This document shows positions 56,180-64,000 of a DNA stretch of 64,000 nucleotides, piece by piece. A program made the translations under genes and the position numbers. The notes under the pieces were generated by a model that worked only from the letters and a program-made list of their open reading frames with translations, ran no database searches and was not told the DNA's origin. Source of the stretch: Vagococcus zengguangii (GTDB lineage Bacteria; Bacillota; Bacilli; Lactobacillales; Vagococcaceae); assembly GCF_005145005.1 (NCBI RefSeq), contig NZ_CP039712.1:1457001-1521000 (forward strand). Reading direction: 5' to 3'. Within the stretch, counting starts at the first letter, position 1. Every line of letters begins with the position of its first letter.

Positions 56180-56440
56180 AAAAACACTCCGCCCCTATGC
56201 AGGGACGAAGTGCTCGTGTTACCACCCAAATTCCAAATTTAACCTAGTTTAATAGATAAATTTGCTCTGATCATTCTTAACGCGAATGAAACGACAAGTA
56301 CTAATCAAAAAACTTTCATACCTGTATTAACATGAAGGATCTTTCTTATACTAGGGATTACTAACCTCTCACTATCGTTAATTCGCTAAAAAATATAGTA
56401 TAAGCTTTTCTGTTCCATGATTCTCAACTATCATATCATA
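56180..56440 (-). ncRNA. T-box riboswitch of ileS
   Basis: The T-box core GGGTGGTAACACG (56215-56227, minus strand) follows a long stem I region and precedes a terminator stem GAGCACTTCGTCCC with T-run (56180-56212). It responds to uncharged tRNA-Ile by antitermination. Confidence 0.85.
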
Positions 56441-56453
56441 ATTGAGCGTGAAA

Positions 56454-57176
56454 TTAAATATTTTCGTTATTTTCTACATCGTATTCTTGCGTCAATTCGC
56501 TTAAGTCAATCGCTTGAGTATGACCTTCTTCAACTAAGTAGTCTGTTGATTCAACAACTTCAGCTACCTCTTCATTATTAGCCGCATTTTTTTCGTCTAA
56601 TAATTCTTTAAATGTGCTATGACGCTCATCAACAAACGAAGAGAATGGACGTAAAATTTCATCCCACTCAGGACTCTTAACGATTTCTAATTGAGACTCA
56701 ATCGTTAACGCTAAGTTACGGTGGAACTCGCGTGTTTTCTTCTTCAAGTCATCTGTTTCCACAGCTAATTGTTTGGCTTGGCGTTGAGCGCTTGTCACGA
56801 TTTCATCCGCTAAACTTCTTGCTTCTGACACCATTTTTTCAGCATTTGTTGTGGCTTCATTCATGATTTGTTTCGCTTCTGCTTCCGCTCCGCTCACTAA
56901 CATGTTTGATTCTTTTGTTGCAGTATCTTTCAATTTATCCGCTGTGTTTTGTGCAACGATAATTGATTGATTCAATGTATCTTTTAATTCGCTAAAGTAA
57001 GTCAGCTTTTCTTCTGCGTACTTTAATGATTTTTCTAATTCTTTTGACTTACGTAATGATTCCTCATAATCCTCAATGATTTGGTCTAAGAAATCATCTA
57101 CCTCTTCTGGAGAGTAACCTTTGAATTTAGTAGAAAAACTTTTATTTTTAATGTCTAATGGAGTTAAAGCTGCCAT
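56454..57176 (-). CDS. divIVA: cell-division protein DivIVA
   Basis: A 240-residue coiled-coil protein that binds curved membrane at poles and septa. The N-terminal domain reads IKNKSFSTKFKGYSPEEVDDF with the membrane-binding Phe and Lys. The coiled coil extends to about 150, followed by an acidic tail. It is the last of the division genes before ileS, four bases downstream of ylmH. Confidence 0.95.
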   Translation of the reverse strand: MAALTPLDIKNKSFSTKFKGYSPEEVDDFLDQIIEDYEESLRKSKELEKSLKYAEEKLTYFSELKDTLNQSIIVAQNTADKLKDTATKESNMLVSGAEAEAKQIMNEATTNAEKMVSEARSLADEIVTSAQRQAKQLAVETDDLKKKTREFHRNLALTIESQLEIVKSPEWDEILRPFSSFVDERHSTFKELLDEKNAANNEEVAEVVESTDYLVEEGHTQAIDLSELTQEYDVENNENI

Positions 57177-57180
57177 CTTC

Positions 57181-57969
57181 TCACCTCTTATTATTTATCG
57201 TTGAAACTTTCATTCTAATTTTATCTTTTTTGGTTCGACCTTCAACCGATTCAATTCTAATACGTCCAAATCCTCTAACAGACAGTTGATCAAATTCTTC
57301 TACAGGCGTGTCTGATCGCTCGCTGACCATCCAATTAATTTTAACTTTTCCTGTTTCGATTAGCGATTTAGAGCGTTGTCTAGAAATATTGAAAACTTCA
57401 GAAATAACGGTATCTAAACGTTGGGAACTGACTGTTACTTGCTCAATCACCCAATCAGTGACTGGATTAAAAACTTCCCCGATCGTTGGTTCTAATCTAA
57501 TGGTAATTTTACCAATTTTGTCAAATTGTGAACTGACAAATTCTGACATCTTTTGATCTAAATGTATTTGCCAATCATCTCCATCAGTCGTAATATCACC
57601 AAATAATTCCCGCTTAATTCCTAAACTCATCAGCGTTCCCAAAATTTGACGATGCTTGAGCTCAGTAAATTTTTTAGGATATTCAATGTTAAAACTCATG
57701 ATTTCATAATCCTCAACGGTCGGTTCATAATAATCAGGATAAATCAACGCTCGTACTCGCTCAGCATGTTCGTAACCACCGTAAAAACCGAATTTCAAAT
57801 CTTGTCCCTGTCCTCTAACAATTGTTTCTAAGATATGACACTGTCTGGGATCTAAAAAGCCTGTCAAAAACGGTACATATTCGCGTTCAACTTTTGACAC
57901 CCAATCCTCTACTGCATCAATAAAAGGATGTTCATCTTTGCGAAAATGTTGATAAACATTATTTTCCAC
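57181..57969 (-). CDS. ylmH: RNA-binding protein YlmH (S4 domain)
   Basis: A 262-residue protein. The S4 RNA-binding domain is at about 180-245 (RLDTVISEVFNISRQRSKSL). B. subtilis YlmH family members bind ribosomes and help rescue stalled nascent chains. GGAGG precedes the ATG. It sits in the division cluster between yggT and divIVA. Confidence 0.9.
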   Translation of the reverse strand: MENNVYQHFRKDEHPFIDAVEDWVSKVEREYVPFLTGFLDPRQCHILETIVRGQGQDLKFGFYGGYEHAERVRALIYPDYYEPTVEDYEIMSFNIEYPKKFTELKHRQILGTLMSLGIKRELFGDITTDGDDWQIHLDQKMSEFVSSQFDKIGKITIRLEPTIGEVFNPVTDWVIEQVTVSSQRLDTVISEVFNISRQRSKSLIETGKVKINWMVSERSDTPVEEFDQLSVRGFGRIRIESVEGRTKKDKIRMKVSTINNKR

Positions 57970-57996
57970 CGATAACCATCCTCCTCTTATAATATA

Positions 57997-58260
57997 TTAT
58001 AGACCTACAAATAAAATCCTGATTAATATTCTTTCGATAAATTGAAGCACAAATAGTGCCACAACAATATTAAAACTAATCCCACCAATTGACAGGTTAA
58101 AGCGATCAAATATTTTTAAATACGGATCACAAATTCTAGTTAAAAATTGTCCAAACTTACTTTGGTAACCACCAGGAAACCACGAAAGTAGTGCGTAAAG
58201 AACTAAACAGGTTGAATAAATACTGACAAAATTTCTTAATACAGTAATCAAAAAATACAC
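57997..58260 (-). CDS. YggT/YlmG-family membrane protein
   Basis: An 87-residue protein with two hydrophobic helices and the family block LLSWFPGGYQSKFGQFL, ICDPYLKIFDRF. Such proteins accompany sepF and ylmH in Firmicutes and are implicated in division and membrane organisation. Gene order fits. Confidence 0.88.
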   Translation of the reverse strand: MYFLITVLRNFVSIYSTCLVLYALLSWFPGGYQSKFGQFLTRICDPYLKIFDRFNLSIGGISFNIVVALFVLQFIERILIRILFVGL

Positions 58261-58281
58261 GGTATTACCAACTTTCTAAGA

Positions 58282-58932
58282 TTAAACTAAGTGACTTTTC
58301 AATAAACTTTCAGCTGTTTCGCTGTCTACTTCTAAGTTAGTTGGTGTACAAATGAATAATTCGTTATCAAGTCGTTGAATGTCACCATCTAAAGCAAAGA
58401 CAACTCCCGTTAAGAAGTCTACAATTCGTTTGGCTTGCTCTTCATCTACTAAATGAAAATTAACAATGACAATTTCATTTTTTAGAAAAGCACTTGCAAC
58501 TTTTTTAACTTCCGCATAGGTTCTTGGCTCAAAAATGGTTACTTTTTTAACGGGTTCACCCGCTACATTAGGACTTGCTATTTTTTTATTCATCGCTAAC
58601 TTAGTGTTTTTGTTAGATGCTGCAGATTCCATACTAAGAATGTTACTTTCTCTAACAGGCTCATTGACAGGCTTTTTAACAGAAGGTTTAAATGCCTGTG
58701 CCACTTGTTTTTCTTGTTTGAATACTTTTTCCTGACTTGTTACAGCAGGTTGTTTTTGAGGTACAGGCTTCGCTACTTCTTTTGTTTTTTGGAACACTTG
58801 TTTTTCTAAAGGTTGCTTAGCCTTTGGAGCAGGGTAAGCAACTTCTGGTTGGCGCGGCGACACTTCTTGGTCAATAGCAAAATCTAGGCCAAAAAATTTC
58901 TTGATATTCTCACCAGATAACGCAAATTTCAT
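58282..58932 (-). CDS. sepF: cell-division protein SepF
   Basis: A 216-residue FtsZ-bundling protein. A short N-terminal region is followed by a Lys/Pro/Gln-rich linker (20-130) and the SepF core (IFEPRTYAEVKKVASAFL, IVNFHLVDEEQAKRIVDFL). ATG 58932 has AGGTG six bases before it; the earlier GTG at 58941 has none. The linker is longer than in B. subtilis. It is between yggS and yggT. Confidence 0.93.
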   Translation of the reverse strand: MKFALSGENIKKFFGLDFAIDQEVSPRQPEVAYPAPKAKQPLEKQVFQKTKEVAKPVPQKQPAVTSQEKVFKQEKQVAQAFKPSVKKPVNEPVRESNILSMESAASNKNTKLAMNKKIASPNVAGEPVKKVTIFEPRTYAEVKKVASAFLKNEIVIVNFHLVDEEQAKRIVDFLTGVVFALDGDIQRLDNELFICTPTNLEVDSETAESLLKSHLV

Positions 58933-58957
58933 CCCTAACACCTACTTTTTTTCATCT

Positions 58958-59635
58958 TTATAAATCAAATAAACGACTTCCGACTCTAACAAAGGTCGCA
59001 CCTTGTGCAATTGCTAATTCGTAATCACCACTCATTCCCATACTTAACTCTTCACAAGGAGCGTATGGTAAATGTAATGCTGCTATTTCTTTTTGTTTTA
59101 AGGCAAGTTGCTTAAAATAATTAGAAATTTCTTTCGAACTAGCCCCATTTGGAGCCATGGTCATTAAACCAATAACTTTGATTGCATTATATGATTCTAA
59201 ACTACGGATAAACATTTCAACTTCAGCTAAATCAATCCCTTGTTTAGTTGGCTCTTGAGAAACGTTGACTTGAACGAAACATTTAATTTCTTTCGTTGCA
59301 CGTTTCTGAATCTCTTGAGCCGTCTTTAATCGATCCAATGCATGAAAATAGTCTATCCGGTTTATCACATCTTTTATTTTTCTCGTTTGCAGCGTCCCAA
59401 TCAAATGCCAAGTTAAGTCTTGATAATTCACTAAGGCGTCTTGTTTTTCAATCAACTTCTCTGGGCGATTTTCTCCCAGATGCTTGACCCCTAATGCGAT
59501 TAATTCTTCCACGACTTCACCTGACACTGTTTTGGTAACGGCAATTAAAGTTGTTTCTTTAAGTTGTGATGATTGAATAGAGGCTTGATGCATCGTTTCT
59601 TTTACTAAATTAAGATTCGTTTCAAGACTCATCAT
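58958..59635 (-). CDS. YggS-family PLP homeostasis protein
   Basis: A 225-residue protein of the YggS/YlmE family. The PLP-binding Lys lies in TLIAVTKTVS near residue 35, with GENRPEKL and MGMSGDYELAI. It binds pyridoxal phosphate without a known enzymatic reaction. It is ten bases downstream of ftsZ. Confidence 0.92.
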   Translation of the reverse strand: MMSLETNLNLVKETMHQASIQSSQLKETTLIAVTKTVSGEVVEELIALGVKHLGENRPEKLIEKQDALVNYQDLTWHLIGTLQTRKIKDVINRIDYFHALDRLKTAQEIQKRATKEIKCFVQVNVSQEPTKQGIDLAEVEMFIRSLESYNAIKVIGLMTMAPNGASSKEISNYFKQLALKQKEIAALHLPYAPCEELSMGMSGDYELAIAQGATFVRVGSRLFDL

Positions 59636-59645
59636 TTTTTAACTC

Positions 59646-60917
59646 TTATCGTTTTCTTCTGAAGAAAGGAGGTGTACTTAATTCATCTTCATCCGTTGTA
59701 TTTTCAACTTCTGTTTTGAATGTTTCCATTTCTTTCTTTTCAATCGAATCGAATTGAGAATCGCTCATCACGTTTCTTTGAACGGGTTCTTTACGAATAT
59801 CCCAGTCACCAAATGCTGATTCTTCTTCAACTGGCTCAGCCTTCACACGCTCAAATTCTTGAGTTTGTCTAGGTTTCGCGCTTGAAGCTAAACTTGAAGT
59901 AGTGCCACTAGTTAAGGGACGCGCACTTCTTGATTTAGAACGGCCTTTGTTTTCTTTTTTTGATGGGTCGATTCCTGTTGCGATAACTGTTACGATGATT
60001 TCATCTGTTAATTCTTCGTTGATTGAAGTACCTAAGATAATATTTACATCGCCATCAGCTGCAGCTGTTACGATATCTGAAGCGTCTTGTGCTTCGAATA
60101 ACGTCATATCTAATCCACCAGTGATGTTTAATAATACTTGCTCAGCACCATCAATTGATGTTTCTAATAATGGAGACGAGATTGCTTGTTTAGTCGCTTG
60201 GATAACACGGTCTTCACCTGAAGCAGAACCGATACCCATTAAAGCAGTTCCTTGATTTTGCATAACAGTTTTCACGTCAGCAAAGTCTAAGTTAACATAA
60301 CCAGGAGCTGTAATTAAATCAGAGATACCTTGTACCCCTTGACGTAATACGTTATCAGCTTCTTTGAATGCTTCTAAAATAGGTGTTTTCTTATCGACAA
60401 CTTCTAATAATCGGTTATTAGAAATGATTAATAATGTATCAACGTTTTCTTTTAATTCTGAAATTCCTTCAGCAGCATAACGGCCACGTTTTGGTCCTTC
60501 GAAACTAAACGGACGTGTTACAACACCCACTGTAAGTGCACCTAAGTTTTTCGCAATGCGAGCAACTTGAGGTGCAGCACCCGTACCAGTTCCACCACCC
60601 ATACCGGCAGTGATAAAGATCATGTCTGCACCTTCTAAAGCAGCAGCGATTTGTTCTTCACTTTCTTCAGCAGCTTTGCGGCCAACTTCAGGTTGTGAAC
60701 CAGCACCTAAGCCACGTGTGTATTTAGGTCCTAATTGAATCAATGTTTCAGCATGGCTATCTCTTAAAGCTTGAACGTCAGTATTTGCAACGATAAATTC
60801 AACGCCTTTCACGCCTTCTTCAATCATGCGGTTAACTGCGTTTCCACCACCGCCACCAACTCCGATGACTTTGATAATAGCTCCGTCTTCCATAGGGTTA
60901 TCAAATGTAAATTCCAT
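59646..60917 (-). CDS. ftsZ: cell-division protein FtsZ
   Basis: A 423-residue tubulin-like GTPase that forms the division ring. GTP loop [13 protein letters not shown] near residue 107, [11 protein letters not shown], and the C-terminal tail TPPFFRRKR that binds FtsA and SepF are visible. It follows ftsA by 23 bases. Confidence 0.97.
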   Translation of the reverse strand: MEFTFDNPMEDGAIIKVIGVGGGGGNAVNRMIEEGVKGVEFIVANTDVQALRDSHAETLIQLGPKYTRGLGAGSQPEVGRKAAEESEEQIAAALEGADMIFITAGMGGGTGTGAAPQVARIAKNLGALTVGVVTRPFSFEGPKRGRYAAEGISELKENVDTLLIISNNRLLEVVDKKTPILEAFKEADNVLRQGVQGISDLITAPGYVNLDFADVKTVMQNQGTALMGIGSASGEDRVIQATKQAISSPLLETSIDGAEQVLLNITGGLDMTLFEAQDASDIVTAAADGDVNIILGTSINEELTDEIIVTVIATGIDPSKKENKGRSKSRSARPLTSGTTSSLASSAKPRQTQEFERVKAEPVEEESAFGDWDIRKEPVQRNVMSDSQFDSIEKKEMETFKTEVENTTDEDELSTPPFFRRKR

Positions 60918-60940
60918 ATCGCTATTTCCTCCCGTTTGAA

Positions 60941-62281
60941 TTAATCAAATATATTTGAGAATAATCCTTTTACTTTTTCTGTCATTTTTTTAACTGGCTT
61001 TTCGCCTTCTTCAGTTACATCATCAAAAATTTCTTCTTGTTTTTCAACTGAATATACACTAGGTGTAGCTTCAGGAATATAACGTTCTTCTGCTTGAGGT
61101 TTTGGCATTGGACGTTTGTTACCTTCTACCGCTTCTTTGGAGATTTGGTAAATATCACTTAATTGTGCTACGTATTCAACAATACTAATCGCGTTAGTAA
61201 AAGCAGGGTTACGTAAGCCCATGTGATTTGGCACGTGTAACTTAACATTAGCCCCAAAAATGTCTTGAGCTAATTCAACTACGCCTGGAATACTTGCATT
61301 CCCACCTGTTAAGATGATACCACCAGGTAAATCTAAGCAGTCAATATCTTCTAAAACTTCTTTAGATTTTGTAAAGATTTGTTCCATACGTGCTTCGATA
61401 ATTTCTGATAAATAACGCTCATCAACTTTTACAGGTTGCTCTTGACCGATAACTTCTACTGGGAACTCCTCACTTGGGTTTGTTCTTTCAGGATAAGCAT
61501 CGCCATAATTAATTTTTAATGCTTCAGCATTTGTTATAGAAGTATTCAAAACAACTGAAATATCTTTACTTACGTATTCGCCACCTTCTTGCTCAACGTG
61601 TGTAAACTTCAATTGGCCTTCATGAATCACTGCAGTTGTCGTTTGACCACCACCTAAATCAATCACGATAGTACCAAATTCTTTTTCACCATTTGATAAA
61701 ATAGATTCACATAATGCTAAAGGAGAAATGACTAACTCTTCCAATTGAAGACCAGCTTTCTCTATACATTTGCGAATATTGTGAACAATCGTTTTTGGTC
61801 CAGTGTATACGATACCGCTCATATCTAAACGAACACCAATCATACCACGTGGATCCTTAATACCATCAAAACCATCAACTTTATATTCTTGTGGAATTAA
61901 CGTCACAATTTGACGTTCTGGTGGGATTGAACGAATAATCGCTGCTTTGGCAACACTACGTACGTCTTCATCGGTAATTTCTTTAGAATCTGTACTTACT
62001 GCGATCATACCTTCGCATTTTTCCACTTCTAATAAATTAGCAGGTAACCCTACGCTAACTTGTCTAATTTGAATACCTGATTTTTCTTCTGCTTGCTTAA
62101 TTGCTCTTTTAATTGATGTTACAGTTTTATCAATGTCAACAACGATACCTTTGCTTAATCCTTCAGATTTAGCGTTGCCAACACCAATAATATTAACCTG
62201 TCCCTCGATGTACTCAGCGACTACAACTTTAATTGATGTAGTACCGATATCTAGGCCAACATAAATTCCTGTGTTTGCCAT
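60941..62281 (-). CDS. ftsA: cell-division protein FtsA
   Basis: A 446-residue actin-like ATPase that tethers FtsZ to the membrane. [13 protein letters not shown] opens the ATPase fold, [12 protein letters not shown] is the second phosphate motif, and the C-terminal amphipathic helix VKGLFSNIF binds the membrane. GGAGGG precedes the ATG. Confidence 0.96.
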   Translation of the reverse strand: MANTGIYVGLDIGTTSIKVVVAEYIEGQVNIIGVGNAKSEGLSKGIVVDIDKTVTSIKRAIKQAEEKSGIQIRQVSVGLPANLLEVEKCEGMIAVSTDSKEITDEDVRSVAKAAIIRSIPPERQIVTLIPQEYKVDGFDGIKDPRGMIGVRLDMSGIVYTGPKTIVHNIRKCIEKAGLQLEELVISPLALCESILSNGEKEFGTIVIDLGGGQTTTAVIHEGQLKFTHVEQEGGEYVSKDISVVLNTSITNAEALKINYGDAYPERTNPSEEFPVEVIGQEQPVKVDERYLSEIIEARMEQIFTKSKEVLEDIDCLDLPGGIILTGGNASIPGVVELAQDIFGANVKLHVPNHMGLRNPAFTNAISIVEYVAQLSDIYQISKEAVEGNKRPMPKPQAEERYIPEATPSVYSVEKQEEIFDDVTEEGEKPVKKMTEKVKGLFSNIFD

Positions 62282-62421
62282 AACGGGGTCTCCCTCCTAC
62301 TTTTTATCTAGTCATTGATGATGAGTATTTTTTGGCTTATTTAATGATTTAATTCTTAGAACCTACTCTTACTAATTCTACCATAATTTCTAATGATTAT
62401 AAAATAGGATAATACAAAATA

Positions 62422-63831
62422 TTAAGGATTATTTTGCAATTCATCGATTAATTCATCATCATTTTCAGAATCTTCTGGATTTTCTTGTTCATCTTGTTCG
62501 TTTTGACCGGTTTCTTCAGCATCTGTTGCTTCATTAAGTTGCCCATCATTCGCGTCTAAACCAGCTAATTTTTCGCTTGCTTCTTTTGATTCATAGGAAT
62601 AACTAAAAATGCCTGCTTCCATATCAATCACACCTGGTTCTGACATTTCTTTCACAATCTGTGGATAGTAAACTATTTTATCCCCTAAATCTTTAACTGA
62701 ACCAATAACCTGGTTACCATCTTTCATACGTAAAACGATACGACTTCTAACTTTCCCAGACGGATTTAACACGACTTCGTCTAGGTTCTTTTTAATCTCA
62801 TCATCCATGTTTAAATATATATTCATGACACGTTCAAATTGTTTATCATTTTCAAAATTTGTGAAAATAGTGAACGCTTCGTTTTTAGTTGTCGTGACTG
62901 CTTCGTCAATAATTTTGCCACTTGCTAAAATGGGATAAAATTTCCCTTCAAACTTAGCATAAGCGATTTCATCGTACTCTTCAATTTTTAACTTGATATT
63001 ATTAACGTTCACGATACTCTTCTCAACCGATTTAATTCTTGGTAGCGCCTTTTTTATATTCTTTTCAATCGGTTCATTCAAATAAGCATTCCAGAAAAAT
63101 TCATTATTTCTTATTCCTGTAGCAGTTGCAATTTCTTGCTTAGTCACTACATTATTACCAACAATCTCCAAGGTCTGAACCTTACTATATGGCGAAACAT
63201 AATAAGCAGTCAGTAATAGTACGACTAAAAACATGCTTAAAAGTAATAGTAGGCGTCTTAACATACGATTTCGGCGTTGTTGTTTTATTTTAGGTAATTT
63301 GTCTGCAAATGAATTGTTCTTTAAGACTTCTGATTCATAACTTAAATCATGTTCGTCCGCAACTGCTTCTTTCAAGATTTTTTTGAAATCTAAAATATTA
63401 TCAGAAAAGGTCGATGATTGATCGGAGCTTGCTTCAGTGAGTGTTTCTTGATCAGACTTGATTTTTTCATCATCTTCTTCTTGATTTTTTGGTTGCTTTT
63501 CAGCTTCCATTTTACTCGCACGTTCTTTAGCAATTTTTTGTTCTTCTTTCGTTAGTACCTTTTCAGCATTAATTTCGGTTAATTCTTCTAAATTCTTCTT
63601 CTCAAAAGATAACTGTTCTGTTTTTTCTTCAGTTTCAGGTTTCTCTAACCACTTAGGTTCTTGACCTGCTTCTTGTAAATATTTCAAGTTTTCTTTTTGC
63701 CATGGTGTTAAGCTATCAAAATCAATCTCCTCAGAACTTTGAGTAGCAGACGTACTTGTTTCTTCGATTGTGCCCAATGGATTTCGCGATTTTAGGGTCT
63801 CATTTTCAAGATTCTTTTCATTGTCTTTCAT
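62422..63831 (-). CDS. divIB: cell-division protein DivIB/FtsQ
   Basis: A 469-residue single-pass protein. A charged cytoplasmic part of about 200 residues precedes a helix (LLLLLSMFLVVLLLTAYYV), then the POTRA domain (VQTLEIVGNNVVTKQEIATAT) and a Glu/Asp/Asn-rich end. ATG 63831 has AGGAGG eight bases before it; the earlier GTG at 63840 overlaps that site. It lies between murG and ftsA. Confidence 0.93.
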   Translation of the reverse strand: MKDNEKNLENETLKSRNPLGTIEETSTSATQSSEEIDFDSLTPWQKENLKYLQEAGQEPKWLEKPETEEKTEQLSFEKKNLEELTEINAEKVLTKEEQKIAKERASKMEAEKQPKNQEEDDEKIKSDQETLTEASSDQSSTFSDNILDFKKILKEAVADEHDLSYESEVLKNNSFADKLPKIKQQRRNRMLRRLLLLLSMFLVVLLLTAYYVSPYSKVQTLEIVGNNVVTKQEIATATGIRNNEFFWNAYLNEPIEKNIKKALPRIKSVEKSIVNVNNIKLKIEEYDEIAYAKFEGKFYPILASGKIIDEAVTTTKNEAFTIFTNFENDKQFERVMNIYLNMDDEIKKNLDEVVLNPSGKVRSRIVLRMKDGNQVIGSVKDLGDKIVYYPQIVKEMSEPGVIDMEAGIFSYSYESKEASEKLAGLDANDGQLNEATDAEETGQNEQDEQENPEDSENDDELIDELQNNP

Positions 63832-63843
63832 CAATGACACCTC

Positions 63844-64000
63844 CTATTTTTGCAACGCTTTTAAGAGTTCATACAAATGCGTTGTGGCGTCTTGGTAGCC
63901 AATTTTTTCAGCTTCAGTTGCCATTTGTTGTAATTTATTGGGATCATTCATGATATCATCAATAGTCTTAATTAGGCTTGCACCTGATAAGTCACTATCT
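63844..64000 (-). CDS. murG: end of MurG (partial)
   Basis: The last 52 codons or so of a frame that runs in from the right edge: SDLSGASLIKTIDDIMNDP, then ATTHLYELLKALQK. This matches the C-terminus of MurG, the glycosyltransferase that makes lipid II. It ends just before divIB, the standard order. Confidence 0.85.
   Translation of the reverse strand, partial: DSDLSGASLIKTIDDIMNDPNKLQQMATEAEKIGYQDATTHLYELLKALQK

Noticed and set aside
1-64000. CRISPR arrays, tRNA or rRNA genes, insertion sequences or prophage.
   Set aside because: I saw no regular spaced repeats, cloverleaf genes, transposase frames or phage modules.

Overview
The window comes from a low-GC Gram-positive bacterium of the Lactobacillales, most likely Enterococcaceae (Enterococcus or Vagococcus). 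The evidence is the SMK (SAM-III) riboswitch before metK, T-box leaders before leuS and ileS, two WxL surface-protein clusters, an AtlA-like autolysin with six LysM domains, and a ddl-murF-cshA run. The genus is inference.

Layout. 1-4.7 kb (minus strand): a small peptide-maturation and export locus. It has a candidate 17-codon precursor peptide, a ThiF/E1-like enzyme with an N-terminal RRE-like domain, an M50-type membrane protease, two ABC ATPases, a permease and the start of a possible second permease. The ThiF gene is broken by an in-frame stop and seems to lack its nucleotide-binding loop. 4.8-10 kb: cshA, murF, ddl and an unknown gene. 10.2-23.8 kb: a surface-protein region with class A sortase, a BspA-type repeat protein ending in a WxL domain, two tandem five-gene WxL operons of the same order (WxL-interacting protein, small LPQTG protein, three WxL proteins) and a divergent Mga-type regulator. 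24-26.1 kb: a MacB-type ABC exporter and a 41-residue lipoprotein. 26.2-33.4 kb: a frameshifted small gene, two type I signal peptidases, a glucosaminidase-CHAP lysin, a four-gene signal peptidase/membrane/coiled-coil/DivIVA-like operon and a divergent glucosaminidase with three LysM domains.

33.5-48.3 kb: a low-molecular-weight phosphatase, a DUF188 protein, a tandem structured element, leuS with its T-box, the six-LysM autolysin, a DUF1700/DUF4097 pair, PAP2 phosphatase, ytqA/mnmM-like genes, a DHA2 transporter, metK and hypothetical genes. 48.4-53.3 kb: ribosomal and transcription genes rplL, rplJ, rplA, rplK, nusG, secE and rpmG, plus a CBS-domain protein. 53.4-64 kb: ileS followed, reading upstream, by divIVA, ylmH, yggT, sepF, yggS, ftsZ, ftsA, divIB and the end of murG, which is the distal part of the division and cell-wall cluster.

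The most notable signal is one regulatory module seen at three distant places: AACAGTTCA, 25 bases, TGAACTGTT, with a -10-like hexamer 18-19 bases beyond an arm. It precedes the WxL repeat protein, WxL operon 2 (beside the Mga-type gene) and both arms of the divergent signal peptidase/LysM lysin pair. It suggests a coordinated cell-surface regulon. Other items for follow-up are the decayed peptide locus, the DivIVA-like secretion operon and the two-copy structured element after leuS.
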